A DNA stretch of 64,000 bases from Rhynochetos jubatus (Eukaryota > Chordata > Aves > Eurypygiformes > Rhynochetidae), in contig CM050648.1 in assembly GCA_027574665.1 (NCBI GenBank), forward strand, positions 42,069,700 through 42,133,699, in the 5' to 3' direction. Under the pieces are notes generated by a model. That model had not been told where the DNA came from. It did no database searches and was given only the letters and a program-made list of their open reading frames with translations. Below, in pieces: positions 1-12,837 of this stretch. Made by a program: the position numbers and the translations under genes. The number at the start of each line of letters is the position of its first letter. Position 1 is the stretch's first letter.

Positions 1-395
1 GTGACCCCCTATGTCTGCAGGGGCACAGCCGGCCTCACCATGGGCTGCACCACAGGCTGCTGGGGAATCTCCTCTCCAGCGCCTGGAGCACCTCCTCCCC
101 CTCCTTCTCCACTGACCTGGGTGTCTGCAGGGCTGTTGCTCTCACATATTCTCACTCTGCTCTCCAGCTGCAATTTCTCTCTTCCCTGATGGGGTTTTTC
201 CCCCTTCTTAAACACGTTATCCCAGAGGCGCTACCACCATCGCTGATGGTTTGGGCCAGCGGTGGGTCCGTCTTGGAGCCGGCTGGCATTGGCCCTGGCG
301 GGCACAGGGGAAGCTTCTTGTTCCTTCATGGAAGCCACCCCTGTAGCCCCCTTACTGCTACCAAAACCTTGCCAGGCAAGCCTAATACAATGTTG
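1..395 (-). mobile_element. ERV/LTR-type interspersed repeat fragment, cut by window edge
   Basis: Read on the minus strand, this stretch resembles a repeat I know from several bird genomes. It runs from a segment near 370 about a lost gene-like 'tggtagc' opening, through GC-rich sequence describing short charged peptides, to a glycine/proline-rich open frame (9-215, minus) and leaves the window at base 1. No protein domain is recognisable. I infer a piece of an avian endogenous retroviral element (LTR or internal region). The family name is not certain, and neither boundary is defined by a target-site duplication. Confidence 0.4.
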
Positions 396-1744
396 AGTAA
401 CCTTTTAAACAAGAAATATCTTATGGAAGTTATCATAATAAGCCAGCCACCTCTTAAAATGATTAGCTGAGGGCATGTAAGATTAAATATTGGATAAAGA
501 CATTAGCATGCCTCAACATCAAGCCTTTCTCCAGTTGTTGAGAAAATATAATTAAAAATGGAGTTAAGCATCTAGGAACTACTAAAAAAACTTGTGTGTT
601 GTATTTATTTTGCCAGTCTAGGTTGCTTGTTGCTTAAACTGCTAGAAACTTGATAGTTTGTGCTTGATGATACTTTAGCATCAATAAGTGCTACTTGAGT
701 CTCTGTGAAAAATCAAGCACCTTTCAAGTTCTCCGTTATACTCGGCAGAAGAACACTGGACGGCCAAGACCCGCTCTTGAAGCGTGAGCAGCTCTGCAGA
801 TGCCTCTCTCAGCTTCACTGGATCCTCCTTTGAGAGGGAGTGAGAACTCCGCACAGCACTCAAGGTGTAGGCACATCATAGTCTGCTTGTCGTAATGGTC
901 TTCTCTGGTTTTAAGTAATTTCTAAGATTCGCTTTGCTTCTTCTCGCTAATGAGCACTGAGTTATTACAAATCAAGAAACATCTCGGGCCTGATAGCTCA
1001 GAAACCTTTAAGTGATAAGAATTATTTTGCCTGTTTGTCTCACTTCACCTCAATTTACCTTGAATTTCCTTCTGCTGCTTTGTAGCTGGCCCTTGCACTC
1101 GCTGTCCTAAATAACTCCACCATCAGCAAATGTGTTTGTCTTACGGCTCACCCTCCCACACTTTGTTTATGATGCTGAAGCAGCACAGCACCTTGTGAAA
1201 CACCACCGGGCACTTTCTCTAGTGGAGAAAACTGACACTTTGCTCTTATCCTCTGTTCCTATCTTTGTGACTTATCTAGCCCAGGATTTTCTCTTAAACA
1301 CGGTTGCTTAAAACCTTTTAAAAAAGTTCACAGCAAAGGGTTTTTCTAATACGTTTTTCTAATACTTCCCAAGGGAAGTGTTTCAACCAGCTCCCTATCT
1401 GTGTGCTGTTGGCGTTCCTAACGGATTCCAATACAATTCAGCGCAGCTGTGAAGCACAGCTCCTTCCAACCAAAGCCATATCGGCTCCTAAAGAAATCCT
1501 CTCTCTCTGTGTCTGTTAATTCCTCTAATATAGTGTCTGCTGATGCATCTTGTACAGATGCCAATCACATCGTTGTTTCTTAATGGGATGTGGTCCTGTA
1601 GAGAAGAGAGGCCCAGGATGCCCGTTTGATTTTTAAGGATTGCCTTCTCCAAACTCAAGATTGGTTCATCCCGAATGACGAAGAAATCAATCAAAAGAGG
1701 CAGGATCTCTCCAAGGATAAACAAGGAACTCCTGATACAATTCA
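396..1744. other. Intergenic, no gene seen
   Basis: AT-rich unique-looking sequence. Short open frames on both strands (for example 681-863 minus) show no domain, no splice-site pattern and no similarity that I recognise. Confidence 0.5.
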
Positions 1745-1970
1745 AAGGTGAAATTAAGTATGAAAGAGGTGGAAGTGGGGTCAGATCACCCAGGAGGAAC
1801 ACAGAGGCACTGCCCAAGCATGCAGAGATGGGATTGTAAAAGCCAAAGCCCGTCTCAAATTGGATCTGGTGAGGGATGCGAAGAGCAACGGGAAAGGTTT
1901 GTACAGGTATGTCAGCAGCAAAAGGAAGACTAGAGATAATCTGGGCCCCCTGACAAAAGCTAATGAGTGT
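1745..1970 (+). mobile_element. CR1 LINE fragment (ORF2 interior)
   Basis: The frame beginning near 1833 encodes a peptide rich in Lys/Arg that follows the pattern of the CR1 ORF2 linker upstream of the reverse transcriptase domain. It includes RDAKSNGKGLYRYVSSKRK, the counterpart of the 'RDAKxNKKGFYRYVxxKRK' segment in CR1 proteins, then a 'LGPL' motif. The piece is only about 220 bp, with a stop and frameshift close by, so it is a dead internal fragment. It is not the usual 3' end that most CR1 copies keep. Confidence 0.65.
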
Positions 1971-2370
1971 AGCTGCACCTTTCACTTTGTCACACTTGCA
2001 TACCTCCATCCAAAATGCTAGCAGAACGCACATGATGCTAGCAGAGCAGTTGCAGACAATTCCGTTACAACTCCTATGGGATGCTTTTCATCCCAATTTT
2101 TCCCTAAGTCTTTCTAGAAGATGGGTTTGTTCTTCACCTCTCCTTCCCCATAGATACGTATGCAACACAGTTCCAGATGGTTAGCAAGACGTAGTTGTAA
2201 GTCAGGATAAACCTTAAAGGTTATTTGTACCTAGTTTATTTACTCTCTGGAACTGATCACCAGTAGCTTGATCATCCTGAACAGAAGGTTTATGGAAGGC
2301 CTGGAGAAAGCACTACAGCCAGGTAGTTGTAGGTTATCAACATGCTTCCTGAGCATGGAACACCTGTGAA
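1971..2370. other. Intergenic, no gene seen
   Basis: No exon-like or repeat-like structure that I can identify between two CR1 pieces. Confidence 0.4.
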
Positions 2371-2612
2371 GTCATAGAATCATAGAATAACAGGATGGTT
2401 CGGGTTGGAAGGGACCTTAAAGCCCATGCAGTTCCAACCCCCCTGCCATGGGCAGGGACACCCTCCACTAGACCAGGTTGCTCAAAGCCTCATCCAGCCT
2501 GGCCTGGAACACTCACAGGGATGGGACATCCACAGCTTCTCTGGGCAACCTGTGCCAGTGCCTCTCCACCCTCTTCAGGAAGAATTTCTTCCTGATATCT
2601 AATCTGAATTAA
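2371..2612 (-). mobile_element. CR1 LINE 3' end fragment
   Basis: The stretch begins with the reverse complement of the CR1 3' end (a catagaatcatag-type octamer repeat). It continues through the hallmark blocks 'ggttggaagggacct', 'ccatgggcagggacaccctc' and 'gaatttcttcctgatatcta', all antisense. About 240 bp, 5' truncated as usual for CR1. Confidence 0.93.
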
Positions 2613-3966
2613 TCTAAAGTCAGTGCTAAGGATCTTTTGCACAGCTGCCCCAATCATCCAGCCAATCAAATATAAAAAGGGACATCGCTCACTCTTTCTG
2701 AGGACTAAATGCCTTGGTAGGGCATACGTAAAAGCATCGTGAGACTGAAAGGCTGAACCAGCATTCGTGTCTTGATGGGCTTTGTAGCAAATTCGGAATC
2801 ACGGATCCTGTATTGCGCAAATTCAGGTGATGCCGCATCAGCGTAAGTCTGGGCACAGCGGTATTTAAAAAGCCTTTGGGCTGTGGCCTCCTGCCCTCTG
2901 CCAGCCAGGCACGCTCTATTCAGGGCACGAGTTATCTGATGCCAAGAACAGGCTGGAGCTCCTCAAATTGGAGCAACCATGCATCTTGACCATGCTCAAA
3001 GGTCAGTTTTCTCATGTCTTGCCATCAACCGTGTTCCACAGCTTGATGGAATTATTTTCTGTGGAAACTAAACAATTCTTGTATTTAGGTGTGTGTGTTT
3101 TTTTCATAGTGCCATTTCTGGGACTCTGGGGTGCCGTGTCACAGTGGCTGTTTTCTCAAGGTGAGCTGGTTCTTCAGGGTTATGTGCCCTGTTCGGAAGT
3201 AGCACAAGCTGCCTTTCCAACCTCCAGCTCTGCAGCACTGAGCGCTAACTATTCAAACCTGTGTGGGTTAGCTCCTGCCTGACGGCAGTCTGGGATAACG
3301 CGAACACACGGAAACTTCAGCCAGTTCTCATCGATCTCCCAGGACCTGGCTACCAGGCCTGGCTGCGCTTACTGATTCCAGAACGTACATCTAAGGAGGA
3401 CACTGTAAAGTGCCTGCATTCTCATGTCCAGTCACCAGCAGCAGCAGCTCTGCATGCGTTTCGCCATATCAGAGTGCTGTATTTTGTACTTTCTTGGTTA
3501 TACAGCTACCGTTATCTACCAAGAGAAAGCATGAATAGAAAGTTCTAATTCTGGCCTTTTTTCTTTTTCGATAATTAATGGCATCCCCCCTCCCTCCTCT
3601 TTTCCCTTGAATGCGTGCATGTGCAAAGCTTGATAGGATGCAGGTAATGAAGAGATTTGAGGTCATTTTATCTAATTCAAACTGAATTCCCCAATAAGAG
3701 CCAATACTTGTTAGTGCTGAAATGCTTTTAGGTCAAAATTAAAATTTTTCAAGCTTTTCTTCATGATGAAAAGCGAATTCCACATGCTCTCTTGAGTTCT
3801 GTGAAGTTCAGCAATTACTTAAGCAGTCGTGATTATAACGACAGCAAAAGGCAGCGAGAAGCTTGGGAAGTATGCAGTTATAACAAACTGTTTCCAGGAA
3901 GAATGTGAAAGAAGGAAAAGCACGGAAGCGTAATTAGATCATTCTGTATTACTCTTCACTTACTAT
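2613..3966. other. Intergenic, no gene seen
   Basis: Contains open frames at 2968-3282 and 3261-3548 (+) without recognisable domains or codon conservation. A few hydrophobic residues in the first one do not make a convincing membrane protein. I see no repeat family here. Confidence 0.4.
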
Positions 3967-4002
3967 AGCTATTACTGAGGGTTTAGCTATTACTGAGGGT
4001 TT
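3967..4002 (+). repeat. Perfect 18-bp tandem duplication
   Basis: The 18-base unit agctattactgagggttt is present twice in direct tandem without mismatch (3967-3984 and 3985-4002). It lies immediately 5' of the CR1 copy that starts near 4016, which suggests a small local duplication at the insertion junction. Confidence 0.85.
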
Positions 4003-4011
4003 AACGTCTGG

Positions 4012-4432
4012 GTTTTGGCAGCCCAGAAAGCCAACTGTGTCCTGGGCTGTATCCAGAGAAGCGTGGCCAGCAGGGCGAGGGAGGGGATTCTCCCCCTCTA
4101 CTCTGCTCTTGTGAGACCCCACCTGGAGTGCTGTGTCCCGCTGTGGAGCCCTCAGCATAAGAAGGGCATCAACTGGTTGGAGCGAGTCCAGAGGAGGCCA
4201 CGAAGATGCTCAGAGGGCTGGAGCCCCTCTGCTATGGGGACAGGCTAAGAGAGTTGGGCTTGTTCAGCCTGGAGAAGAGAAGGCTCTGGGGAGACCTTAT
4301 AGCACCTTCCAGTACCTCAAGGGTCCTACAAGGAAGCTGGGGGGGGCTTTTTACAAGGGCCTGTAGTGACAGGACAAGGGGTAACGGGTTTAAATTGAAA
4401 GCGGGGAGATTCAGATTGGATATCAGGATGTT
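4012..4432 (+). mobile_element. CR1 LINE 3' region fragment, sense
   Basis: Sense-strand CR1. The peptide frames at 4015-4248 and 4206-4553 contain the end of the CR1 ORF2 product (for example [15 protein letters not shown], a conserved segment after the reverse transcriptase domain), shifted between frames by small indels. The copy then runs into the 'gggtttaaattgaaagcgggg' and 'ggatatcagg' blocks and stops before the final 3' end. Pseudogenised. Confidence 0.93.
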
Positions 4433-6659
4433 GTTCCGTTGCTTGCTATCTTCCCTTGGAGGCTTCTTCTGTGCTTACTTCCTTAATATATTTTTTTTAC
4501 TCCCCTTTTTTTTTGATGACATGCTTTATCTCAACCCAGAAAGAAAGAGATAACAACCCTATCTTCAAATGATAAAAATGCGATAGAGCTTGGAGCTGGG
4601 CACATCTTTAACACAGCAGGTATGATAGGGAGCATGAAGATGTAAGTGTGAAGATGTATGGGTTGCTTCTGTATTCTGTGGTAAGAGATATCTGCAGCAA
4701 ACAGAACAAAAACGTTTTACAGAATATACCACAACTATTTGTAAATTCAGTGGGACTTAGTGGGGGCTTAGTATTTGACTGGTATATCAATTTTTGCAGC
4801 GTGAGCATCTGTGTTTATAAATTCATCCACTAAAACAAAGACGAAAACTGGGGTAGAAAATGGCTGTTTTTAAAATTAATTGTACTTTGAACATGTTACT
4901 TTATTTCAGCCATTTATCTGCTGCAAATACCTTAATGCAGTGCTCAAAGAGCCTCTTTCTATGCTTCACTTAACCCAGCTGCCAAATATTTGTCTGCCTG
5001 TCAAATGAAAAGCCTTAAAACCAGTTAAAGAGGGCAAACGGAACAAAAAAAGCCTACTGGCGTCTGTCCCAGTCTGCCATCAGCTAAGGATGCCATGGGA
5101 CAATTTGATAGTAGAGGCACCACCCGCCCTTGGACTTCTCCGAGCGCGAGGGTGAGTTCCGCTCCCTTCCCAGCCTGGAGTTCAATAGCCCGAGTGTTCA
5201 GCAGAGCAGGGAGGTGATTGCATTTGCCTTTGCAGGGCACCTGGGATAATAGGGTAATTCATAACTTAATAAATATTCTACTGCACATGTGCCAGGCTAC
5301 AAAGAGCAAAGTAGGCTGCAAACTGGAAACGTAAATGTCGAGATCTTTGGAAGTCACTCCCACCAAATGGATGGAAGGAAAACCAGTTTTACTTTTCGAG
5401 CCATGTCTTTTTTTCTCAACCACTTCAAAAACGGTGAAAGGCTTTTGATTCAGAAATGGCACAAGTGAAGCCGGCCCCGGAGACAAGGGTAGAAAGTTGC
5501 ACCCGAACTGAGACAGTGAAAAAAGCTGACTGTAAATACGGGAACTGTAAGCCGGGGCGGAATTTTAATAGCAGATGATAGTACGTATTGTATAATAGGG
5601 TAAGTTTAGAGAGATACCATATACTTTGGCCACATCCTTGTTTCTCTCTTACCTAACAGTTCCATTAAAATCTTTGGCAGATAACACAAAAGCCAGGCAC
5701 AGAGCTTTGGAAGGAATGTACCATTGCGCTGACGTGCCAGTGGGTGTGTCACCGGGGTTCCTCTTTGTATGGGAAGTGACGGAACTTCTCCAGACCTCCC
5801 TCAAAGCTGCCAATCCTTGTATCGCTTTTGGGAGTGACACGATTGCCATTTGATGTCTTCTAATTAAAAGGGGAGAAAAAGGATATTCTTAAAATGTAAT
5901 TAATCATTCCCGTTGACAGCTGACCTTCAGAGGAAACGTAATTTTTTAAAAAACATTTCCACGCCTGCATAGTTCGTTAAAAAAGTTGTGTAATGAATGG
6001 CAAACAGCAGTTTTATAAGTGTCCTAACCGTAAAAATCAGCACTGCCTGACAAATCACAGCAAGGGTAGTATGACAGAGCCGTTTGCAGGGGGAGACAAG
6101 GGAGGTGGCTGGAGCAGGCAGTGAGACAATCCAGAAACAGGGAGAGGGAAGACACCCCCCCAACCAAATCTGTGTGCGACACGCCTTTCGACCAGTGAAG
6201 CTCTCATTGGAAAGCAAAGTCTAAGCTGGACGTGTCGTACGCCAGAGCCACCCACCCACCGGACTGGCAGGACCCCGTATGGCTTAAACCAAGGTCTTGA
6301 ACTCGTGCTTAAAATGAGACAAGGCCACCGATTCAGTTCGGAGCAGTCACCCACTACCAGCAGCTCGTAGCTAGCTCTTCAGTTAAAAGCAGCACAGCCT
6401 TTCCCTCACTCCCAGCCCCCCAAAACCCCAACTGTCCTGGACCACCAGAATTAAAAACTGGCTACTTTCAAATGCTCTGCAAACCATTACCACCCCCTCA
6501 AACTGTCTGTGAGGTTTCTTCTTTCTTTCTTTTCTTGCTGATTGAACAAGGTGCCAGTTACGATGCTGATTAGTTATGGCTATACATTAACAACACACGT
6601 GGTTCGGCAGCGTATACTGGTACCCAAGGAACGCAGGATAACCCATTGGAAAATGAATT
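4433..6659. other. Intergenic, no gene seen
   Basis: About 2.2 kb without supported exons. Short open frames on both strands (5927-6217, 6055-6354 minus) show no domain. No repeat recognised. Confidence 0.4.
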
Positions 6660-6751
6660 TCATAGAATCACAGGATGGTTTGGGTTGGAAGGGACCTTAA
6701 AGACCATTTAGTTCCAACCCCCCTGCCGTGGGCAGGGACACCCTCCACTAT
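6660..6751 (-). mobile_element. CR1 LINE 3' end, short
   Basis: Antisense CR1 3' end of about 90 bp, with 'catagaatcacaggatggtt' followed by the 'ccgtgggcagggacaccctcc' block, where it breaks off. Confidence 0.9.
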
Positions 6752-9700
6752 AAATTTCTTTGATACAAAGAAGAATATAAAGAATAAAAGAAAATATAAA
6801 GACTGAAAAGTTCCGTTTTCTGTATCAAAGGTGTGTTGTTCTGGTTTTGGGAAAGAAGAGAATCAATCCCTAGGTATTAGCATGAGCACTTGTGCCTGCC
6901 AGAACAAAGCGATCGGCTCCACCTCACATCAGGAACATTTCCCAGGAGCGTACGAGAAGCAGTTCTGCCTCGGAACACGTAAGGGGCTCTCAAAAAGGGA
7001 ATCACCCGCTGCAAGGGTGTGGGAAGGGGGCCATTGATAGAATAAAGTACCTGCTGGGTGGTCTCAGAAACACCAACAGTCACGACTATTGAAAGATTGT
7101 TTGGTAATATACTTACTTTCTGCTTAAAAGAAAAACGTGAGATCATAAGGCTGAAAAAATTACCATTAATAATATTTCTTGTAATTTTTTCAGGAGGCAT
7201 GGCTGCCATACTCAAAACCACCTTCTGTGTATACCACAACAATTAATTTTATTTGCTCAAATGCCTGACCACAACCCTCTTAAGCACTAACAGTAGCTTT
7301 TCCACAACCAGTAGATCATACTGCTCGCCTTGATCTGCGTCTGGAAAAACTGTTGCCGGAGGTTTCACTGTTCACAGGGGTAGGAATGCTGGAAGCGCGA
7401 TTGTGTGCTTCTACGTGTAGCTGCTCTTACAACATATAAGCGATGGCTGCAAGGGAAAAAGACTCCTCTGTTTTATACTATTTCCTGGGAGACTAACCAA
7501 ACCATGCTCCGTATTTGTCAAAACAACGTCTTGTAGGCTGGTGTGACATGTCCAAGCCCTGTTGATGTTACAAGTAGGAACTTCTGTGTATATTTAGGTG
7601 AAAGACAAGTTTAATAGACTTGCTTCACTCTCCTGTAAGTTGTTCTCTTACACAGAACTGCTGGGTCTCCTACAAAATAGCATTACAGACTCTACGGTTG
7701 GTGCTCCTGACCCCCTACCACAACCTCATGGTTTCTACGTAGTAGGCTGCAGCTGCCGCTTTGCCACATTAGCTTTTTAGAGAAGTCAGCGAGCCCTTTG
7801 AAACCAAAACTTCTTCATACTTGATGCCTCTCGGATCACTTTCATGTTCCATTGTGGATCCGACCAGCTGTTCCAAACAATCACAGTGTAATGATTTCCC
7901 CAGTGGCGAGTAATTCCTGTTTCTAAAGTGCATCTTTAACACCACAGTATCTCCTTTAGTTCCAGGTCCTAAGCTTTATGTTATTATTCCTGTTTCTGTC
8001 AGGTTTGGAGTAATTTAACTTGGCTGGTTCACACAGAGTTAGGTGACAACAGGAGAAGCATTACTGAATTGGCTTTATTCTTTCTTTGCAGGCTCCAGGG
8101 ATGGGAAGGGCATCTCTTTGGAAGTCCCACAGAAGTCAGTCCGACACCTGGATACAATCTAGATAAAATTGGGAGATGCAACTAATCTCCGGCCCTAATT
8201 GTCCTGTACCATCGAGATGGTGACTCCCCCTTGCTTTAAACCTCCTCCTCATCTATGGTAAGTTTTTGCTAAACTTTGTGCTCGCAGACGTTCATCCTCT
8301 GAAAACCAGTTTGATCAAGAATATCACAAGGAAGAAACTAATATTAAAGGGATGAGGAAAAAACTTCTCAGGAGGAAAAAACCCCAAACCATGATGCAGT
8401 GATGCATTCTGTATCAAGAGAAGTTTTCCCTCTGGTCGCAAGGCAGTGTGAGTTTGGGATCATTCCTTAAATTATCCTTGCTCCATGATAGAGAGGCAGC
8501 ACAAGCACCGTGAAACAATTCCCTCCTACTCTGTCTCGCCAAAGAATTAGATTAGATTAAACTGGTCTTTGGAAGAAAAAAATATGTGATCAGTGACTTC
8601 ACAACTGGGCTCCAAACCCGCAGACAGAGGGTCATGGGCAAAAATATATGTGGGCTAGGTATACTGGTAAACATCACTGCCGTAGAATGAATCAGCTTTT
8701 TCTTCCTTGAGGACAGACATCCAACCAGGCAAACGCCCAGCTGCTGGTAGCTTCCCGCAAAGTTTTGGCGGGCAGCAGACACAAGGATGAAGGCAACTCC
8801 GAAGCTTTCATTAGCACGGTATTGCGAGAGTTCGTACGCACCAGCGCATACCCGCTAGTTCCTGAACGCCCCGAGTACAAAGCATCCGTAGAGAAGCCAG
8901 CGAGGTGTCGCAAGCCAGCCCACACCCCGGAAACCGCTTCCGACTCAGATGTTAAACCGGCCTGCCATGCTCCAGGAGTCCCGTGGATATTGTTTGAATA
9001 GATGGCAACTTTTCAACACGGGCTACAAACTACTGCAGTCTCGTTGAACCGTCTGTTCGCGAAGTGAAACAGATGGTGACCAACAGTGCCGAGCGGCGCT
9101 GCCTCAAGTGGCCAAATCTGGATCGCAGAGATTTGTTAGGCTCCGAACATATTTTTTTACACTCGATTAACCTTTTCACACGCGAAACCTTCCGAGGTGG
9201 TTTCCAAAATAACAACTGGATGCACAAACCACCAGCTTTGTTTGTGGGTCCACTAGTTCTGCTTTCACCGGGCTGATGCGGGGGATCTTCTTGTATCGGA
9301 ATTGGACAACCCCCCACCCCTTGCTAACGTGGGCTGGATAACAACAGATGATACAGTAGGAATGTGAGTGTAAACAGCCTGTGCGAACAGAATACCCAGA
9401 TCGACATGTTCTGAGGGATGTTTGCCCAAAACCTGATAACGCTGAGAGGAAATTAACAATAACAAAGCTTGCTTAAGACAATGGTCACCCCGATTAAACA
9501 GTAACCAGGGGATTAGATTACCAAGAGCCTTTTGAGAAAAGAAGTTAGCTTGAAAAGCAGCGTAGGATTTCGCGATTGTTCGAAGAAACCTTGGGGTGGG
9601 AAAGCAGTACCAGAGCAGCAGGCACTATTCGAAGGCCTGGCAGCATCCTCCCCATCACACACCATAAGTAGCTGACACCCCACTCCCCGAACAGGCTCGG

Positions 9701-12700
9701 GGACCGACAGGATGAGGCATAGCAGTAGGGACCCACCTCTCAGGAATACGTATGGGAACTCACAGGGTACGCTGTCACCGGCACGTGGATTGGCCACGCA
9801 GGTACACGTGCCCACATCTCCAACAAGAGGGATTTAGAAATAGGGGAACCTGTGCTCCCAAAAGTGAGAGTGTGCATTTGCAACCCACGTTTCTTGCAAG
9901 AGAGGGGATGTGCATATAGTTCTGTGTCAATACGTAAGTGGGATCAGTTGCAGAAGGGTATGTAAGAAATCTGTCGGTGCTTATTAACACGTTACACGCA
10001 TCTAGTATTGCTGTTTGTTGTATTGCTGATACGGATCCACAAGATATAGTTCACTGATTACTGGCAACTTACATGTTGCTAATCGATAAACCACGTCGGT
10101 GCTGTCAAACTGTGAGCTGCACAGTTATTTTTCTGCAAAATGTTGCTGTTTCATTATTACAAACTTGACAGAAGCATCACATCTGCAGATCTGCAGTGGA
10201 GAGGCAACAAACATTCTTCCAGACAAGCAGAGAAGACATAATTAATAAATTTGGAACAAAAAAAAAAAAAAACACAACACACCACAAACCCAACATCTTA
10301 AGGCTGAACTAGAGCAGGACAAATGCGAAGAATATCCTCCTGAAAGCTGCCCAGATGTACAACCCTGTTTCCGTCCTGAGCATTCAAAGACATACTGCAG
10401 CAATGTTTCACAGGTGCTGTGTCACCAGAAATGCTCTAGCGTATTAGCAGCTATGTATTTGTCACCACTGTGATTTGTGTCAGAAGAGCACGGCAAAACA
10501 GGCTGACAGAGGAGCAGTTTTGCTCTAACCAGGTCAGTGATACTAGAAGCCAAGTGTACTATTATCTGTCACGCATAAAGTACATATTTAGAAGGAAAGA
10601 GCTTGCGGTGATAACTGCCGTTCATGCTGCCCACTTAAAAAAGTCTCTTAACGATCAATATTTGCAGCAATTCTTGTCAACAGTAAAGGACTCCATCAAT
10701 GCCCAATTGCCCCTTTTTCCGAGTCATGGATCTAGTTCATGTTTTCCATGGTTACATGAGAAATTCTTAAGGTAAAGAGAGCCTAGCATTTTCAGGGGGG
10801 TTGCATTTTTACATGGTGATCTTTATGCCAGAACTGGCATGACAATTTAGAAAATTTAAAACGGACAGGCTAAGTGCAATGTGAGAACTCCAGCCGCAGA
10901 CTGGTGCTGACGCACTGTGCGTTCTGCCCATCTGCTACCTGCAGAGAACATCATTAGGCTGTCAATTAGCAACTACCCAGCCACACAAATCAATCTTTAA
11001 AAAGGGGATATTTTCAGTTCCAGAGGGTTTTCTGGAAGTTTCAATAGCGGAGGCACCTGTAGTCACAGTAAATACAGATGTTTAAAACCTAGAGAGGACA
11101 AAGGGATATTAACAGGTAATACCTAACTGCTGAGCAAAGAACTTGGAGGGGAGTCTCAGGACATGATACAACTGAGTAACTTCAAGTTAACACAAGAGGA
11201 CCAGCAATTACCTATAATTAAGACCAAACAGATGCTGAAGCCTTTTAAGAAGATGCTTGAAAACAGCTCTCATTGGATTGCTGCTGACTGGTTTAGATAC
11301 TTCAGCCCCTAATGATGATTTCCTGAGAAGCCTCGAGTATGATCCTGCTTCACAGGTAATTATATAACCAGAAGTTCAAACAAAATCTTTAGGCATGTTC
11401 AGATCTCAAAGGCCACACCAAATAATCACTATGAAAAATGACAAAGCAGGCATAAGGAAGCTACTGTGAGCCCTGCCAAAACTATCCACAGGCCACCTGC
11501 GTGAAGTGAGCAGAATACATCTACTCAGCAGAATAAATGGTGTTCACAAGCCAATTTGCAGAACCTGGGGAGTATGTCTGTCCTTTGAACCACCCAAAAG
11601 TGCACCAGCAGAAGGCCACACGAACCTTAAAGAAGTTACTGCAATACTTTAAAGATGCTGAGTGACGGCAGGTACATGCCCGTTCAGTTAACTCTGCAGT
11701 CACACAGGTAGACACATACCAGGGCCTGAACTGTGAACTGGAACAGGAACTGGGCCTGAGCAGGAATTTCACTCCTGCACTGTGACTGCTCCAGCACTGC
11801 AAGAACATCTAGGAGATCTCCGCAGAGATCTTTCCTGTCACACGAACAAAGGAAGACAGAAGGTTAATTGACATCTAGACTAAGTAGATTCAGCTTTGTA
11901 GAACACTGGGACATCTTTTCTGGATAAAATCTGTATGGTTTAGCCTGCCACAGAGGAAAAATAAAACCTTCCTAGGCAAAACAGCAAGATGAAACAATGG
12001 CATGAAGGAGTGAAAGAATTGGGTGACCATTCATTTAGCACAAAGATGATCAGGCTAAAATAAAGCCAATGACCAAAAACCTGACAAGAACCTAACTCCC
12101 TACACATACATATTCAATTAATAGGAACTGAATTTCTAATTTAGAAGAATTGAATCAAACTGGTTTTACTATACACCAGTAGAAAATATACGGATAACAA
12201 AATATTCAGTTCATTACTCAGGACTGTTTCTGAAAGAAAAACTAATCAAAGGAAGGAAGAAAAAAAACCAAACTGTAATCTACAAAAAAACCCCAAAATA
12301 GTCAGACAGTATCATGAATGCACATGGAACAACACTCTGTGTAATAAATCATGGAATTAGGTATTGTTTGACTACAGGCTACTAAATCATATTAAAAACA
12401 TGCCTCGCTTCTTAATCATTTACCTTCTTAATTACATGACGTGAGGAAGATACTCCTGGAAGCTTCCCTGTAAAAAGCATACACCAACACTGTATCCTAA
12501 ATCCAAACTCACAATCTCCTAACTAAAGCTGGCATTAGCTGGGGAAGAAAACGTACATCAAAACCAGGATGTAACCAAATGAAAACCAGGCATAATACAA
12601 AACACAAATTAGAAGCTAAAAATGACAAAATATCCAGATGGGAAGCAAAAAGTTATATTTACAATGAATACTTACCTGTGTGAAGAGCATGAAGGAGTAG

Positions 12701-12837
12701 GGTTTTTTATAGTGTATTTCAGAGAAAGCAGGAACTTTAGATAAATTTTTGTTCTACATTCCTGGAGAAAAACAACATATATCAGAAAATTCTAACAATA
12801 GCTAAGGAAAGCCTTAAACATAGGAACAGAGGGAAGG
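6752..12837. other. Intergenic, no gene seen
   Basis: About 6 kb with no exon I can support. The frame at 10470-10775 (+, about 100 residues) is the longest plausible-looking one but matches nothing I recognise. It has a short A run (10258-10272) upstream, no promoter and no clear splice sites. The stretch 11000-12800 is A-rich and may be old decayed repeat. Confidence 0.35.

Noticed and set aside
10470..10775. 101-residue open frame (+) in the upstream intergenic region
   Set aside because: Not GC-driven and looks protein-like in composition, but I recognise no family, promoter or splice structure, so I do not call it a gene.
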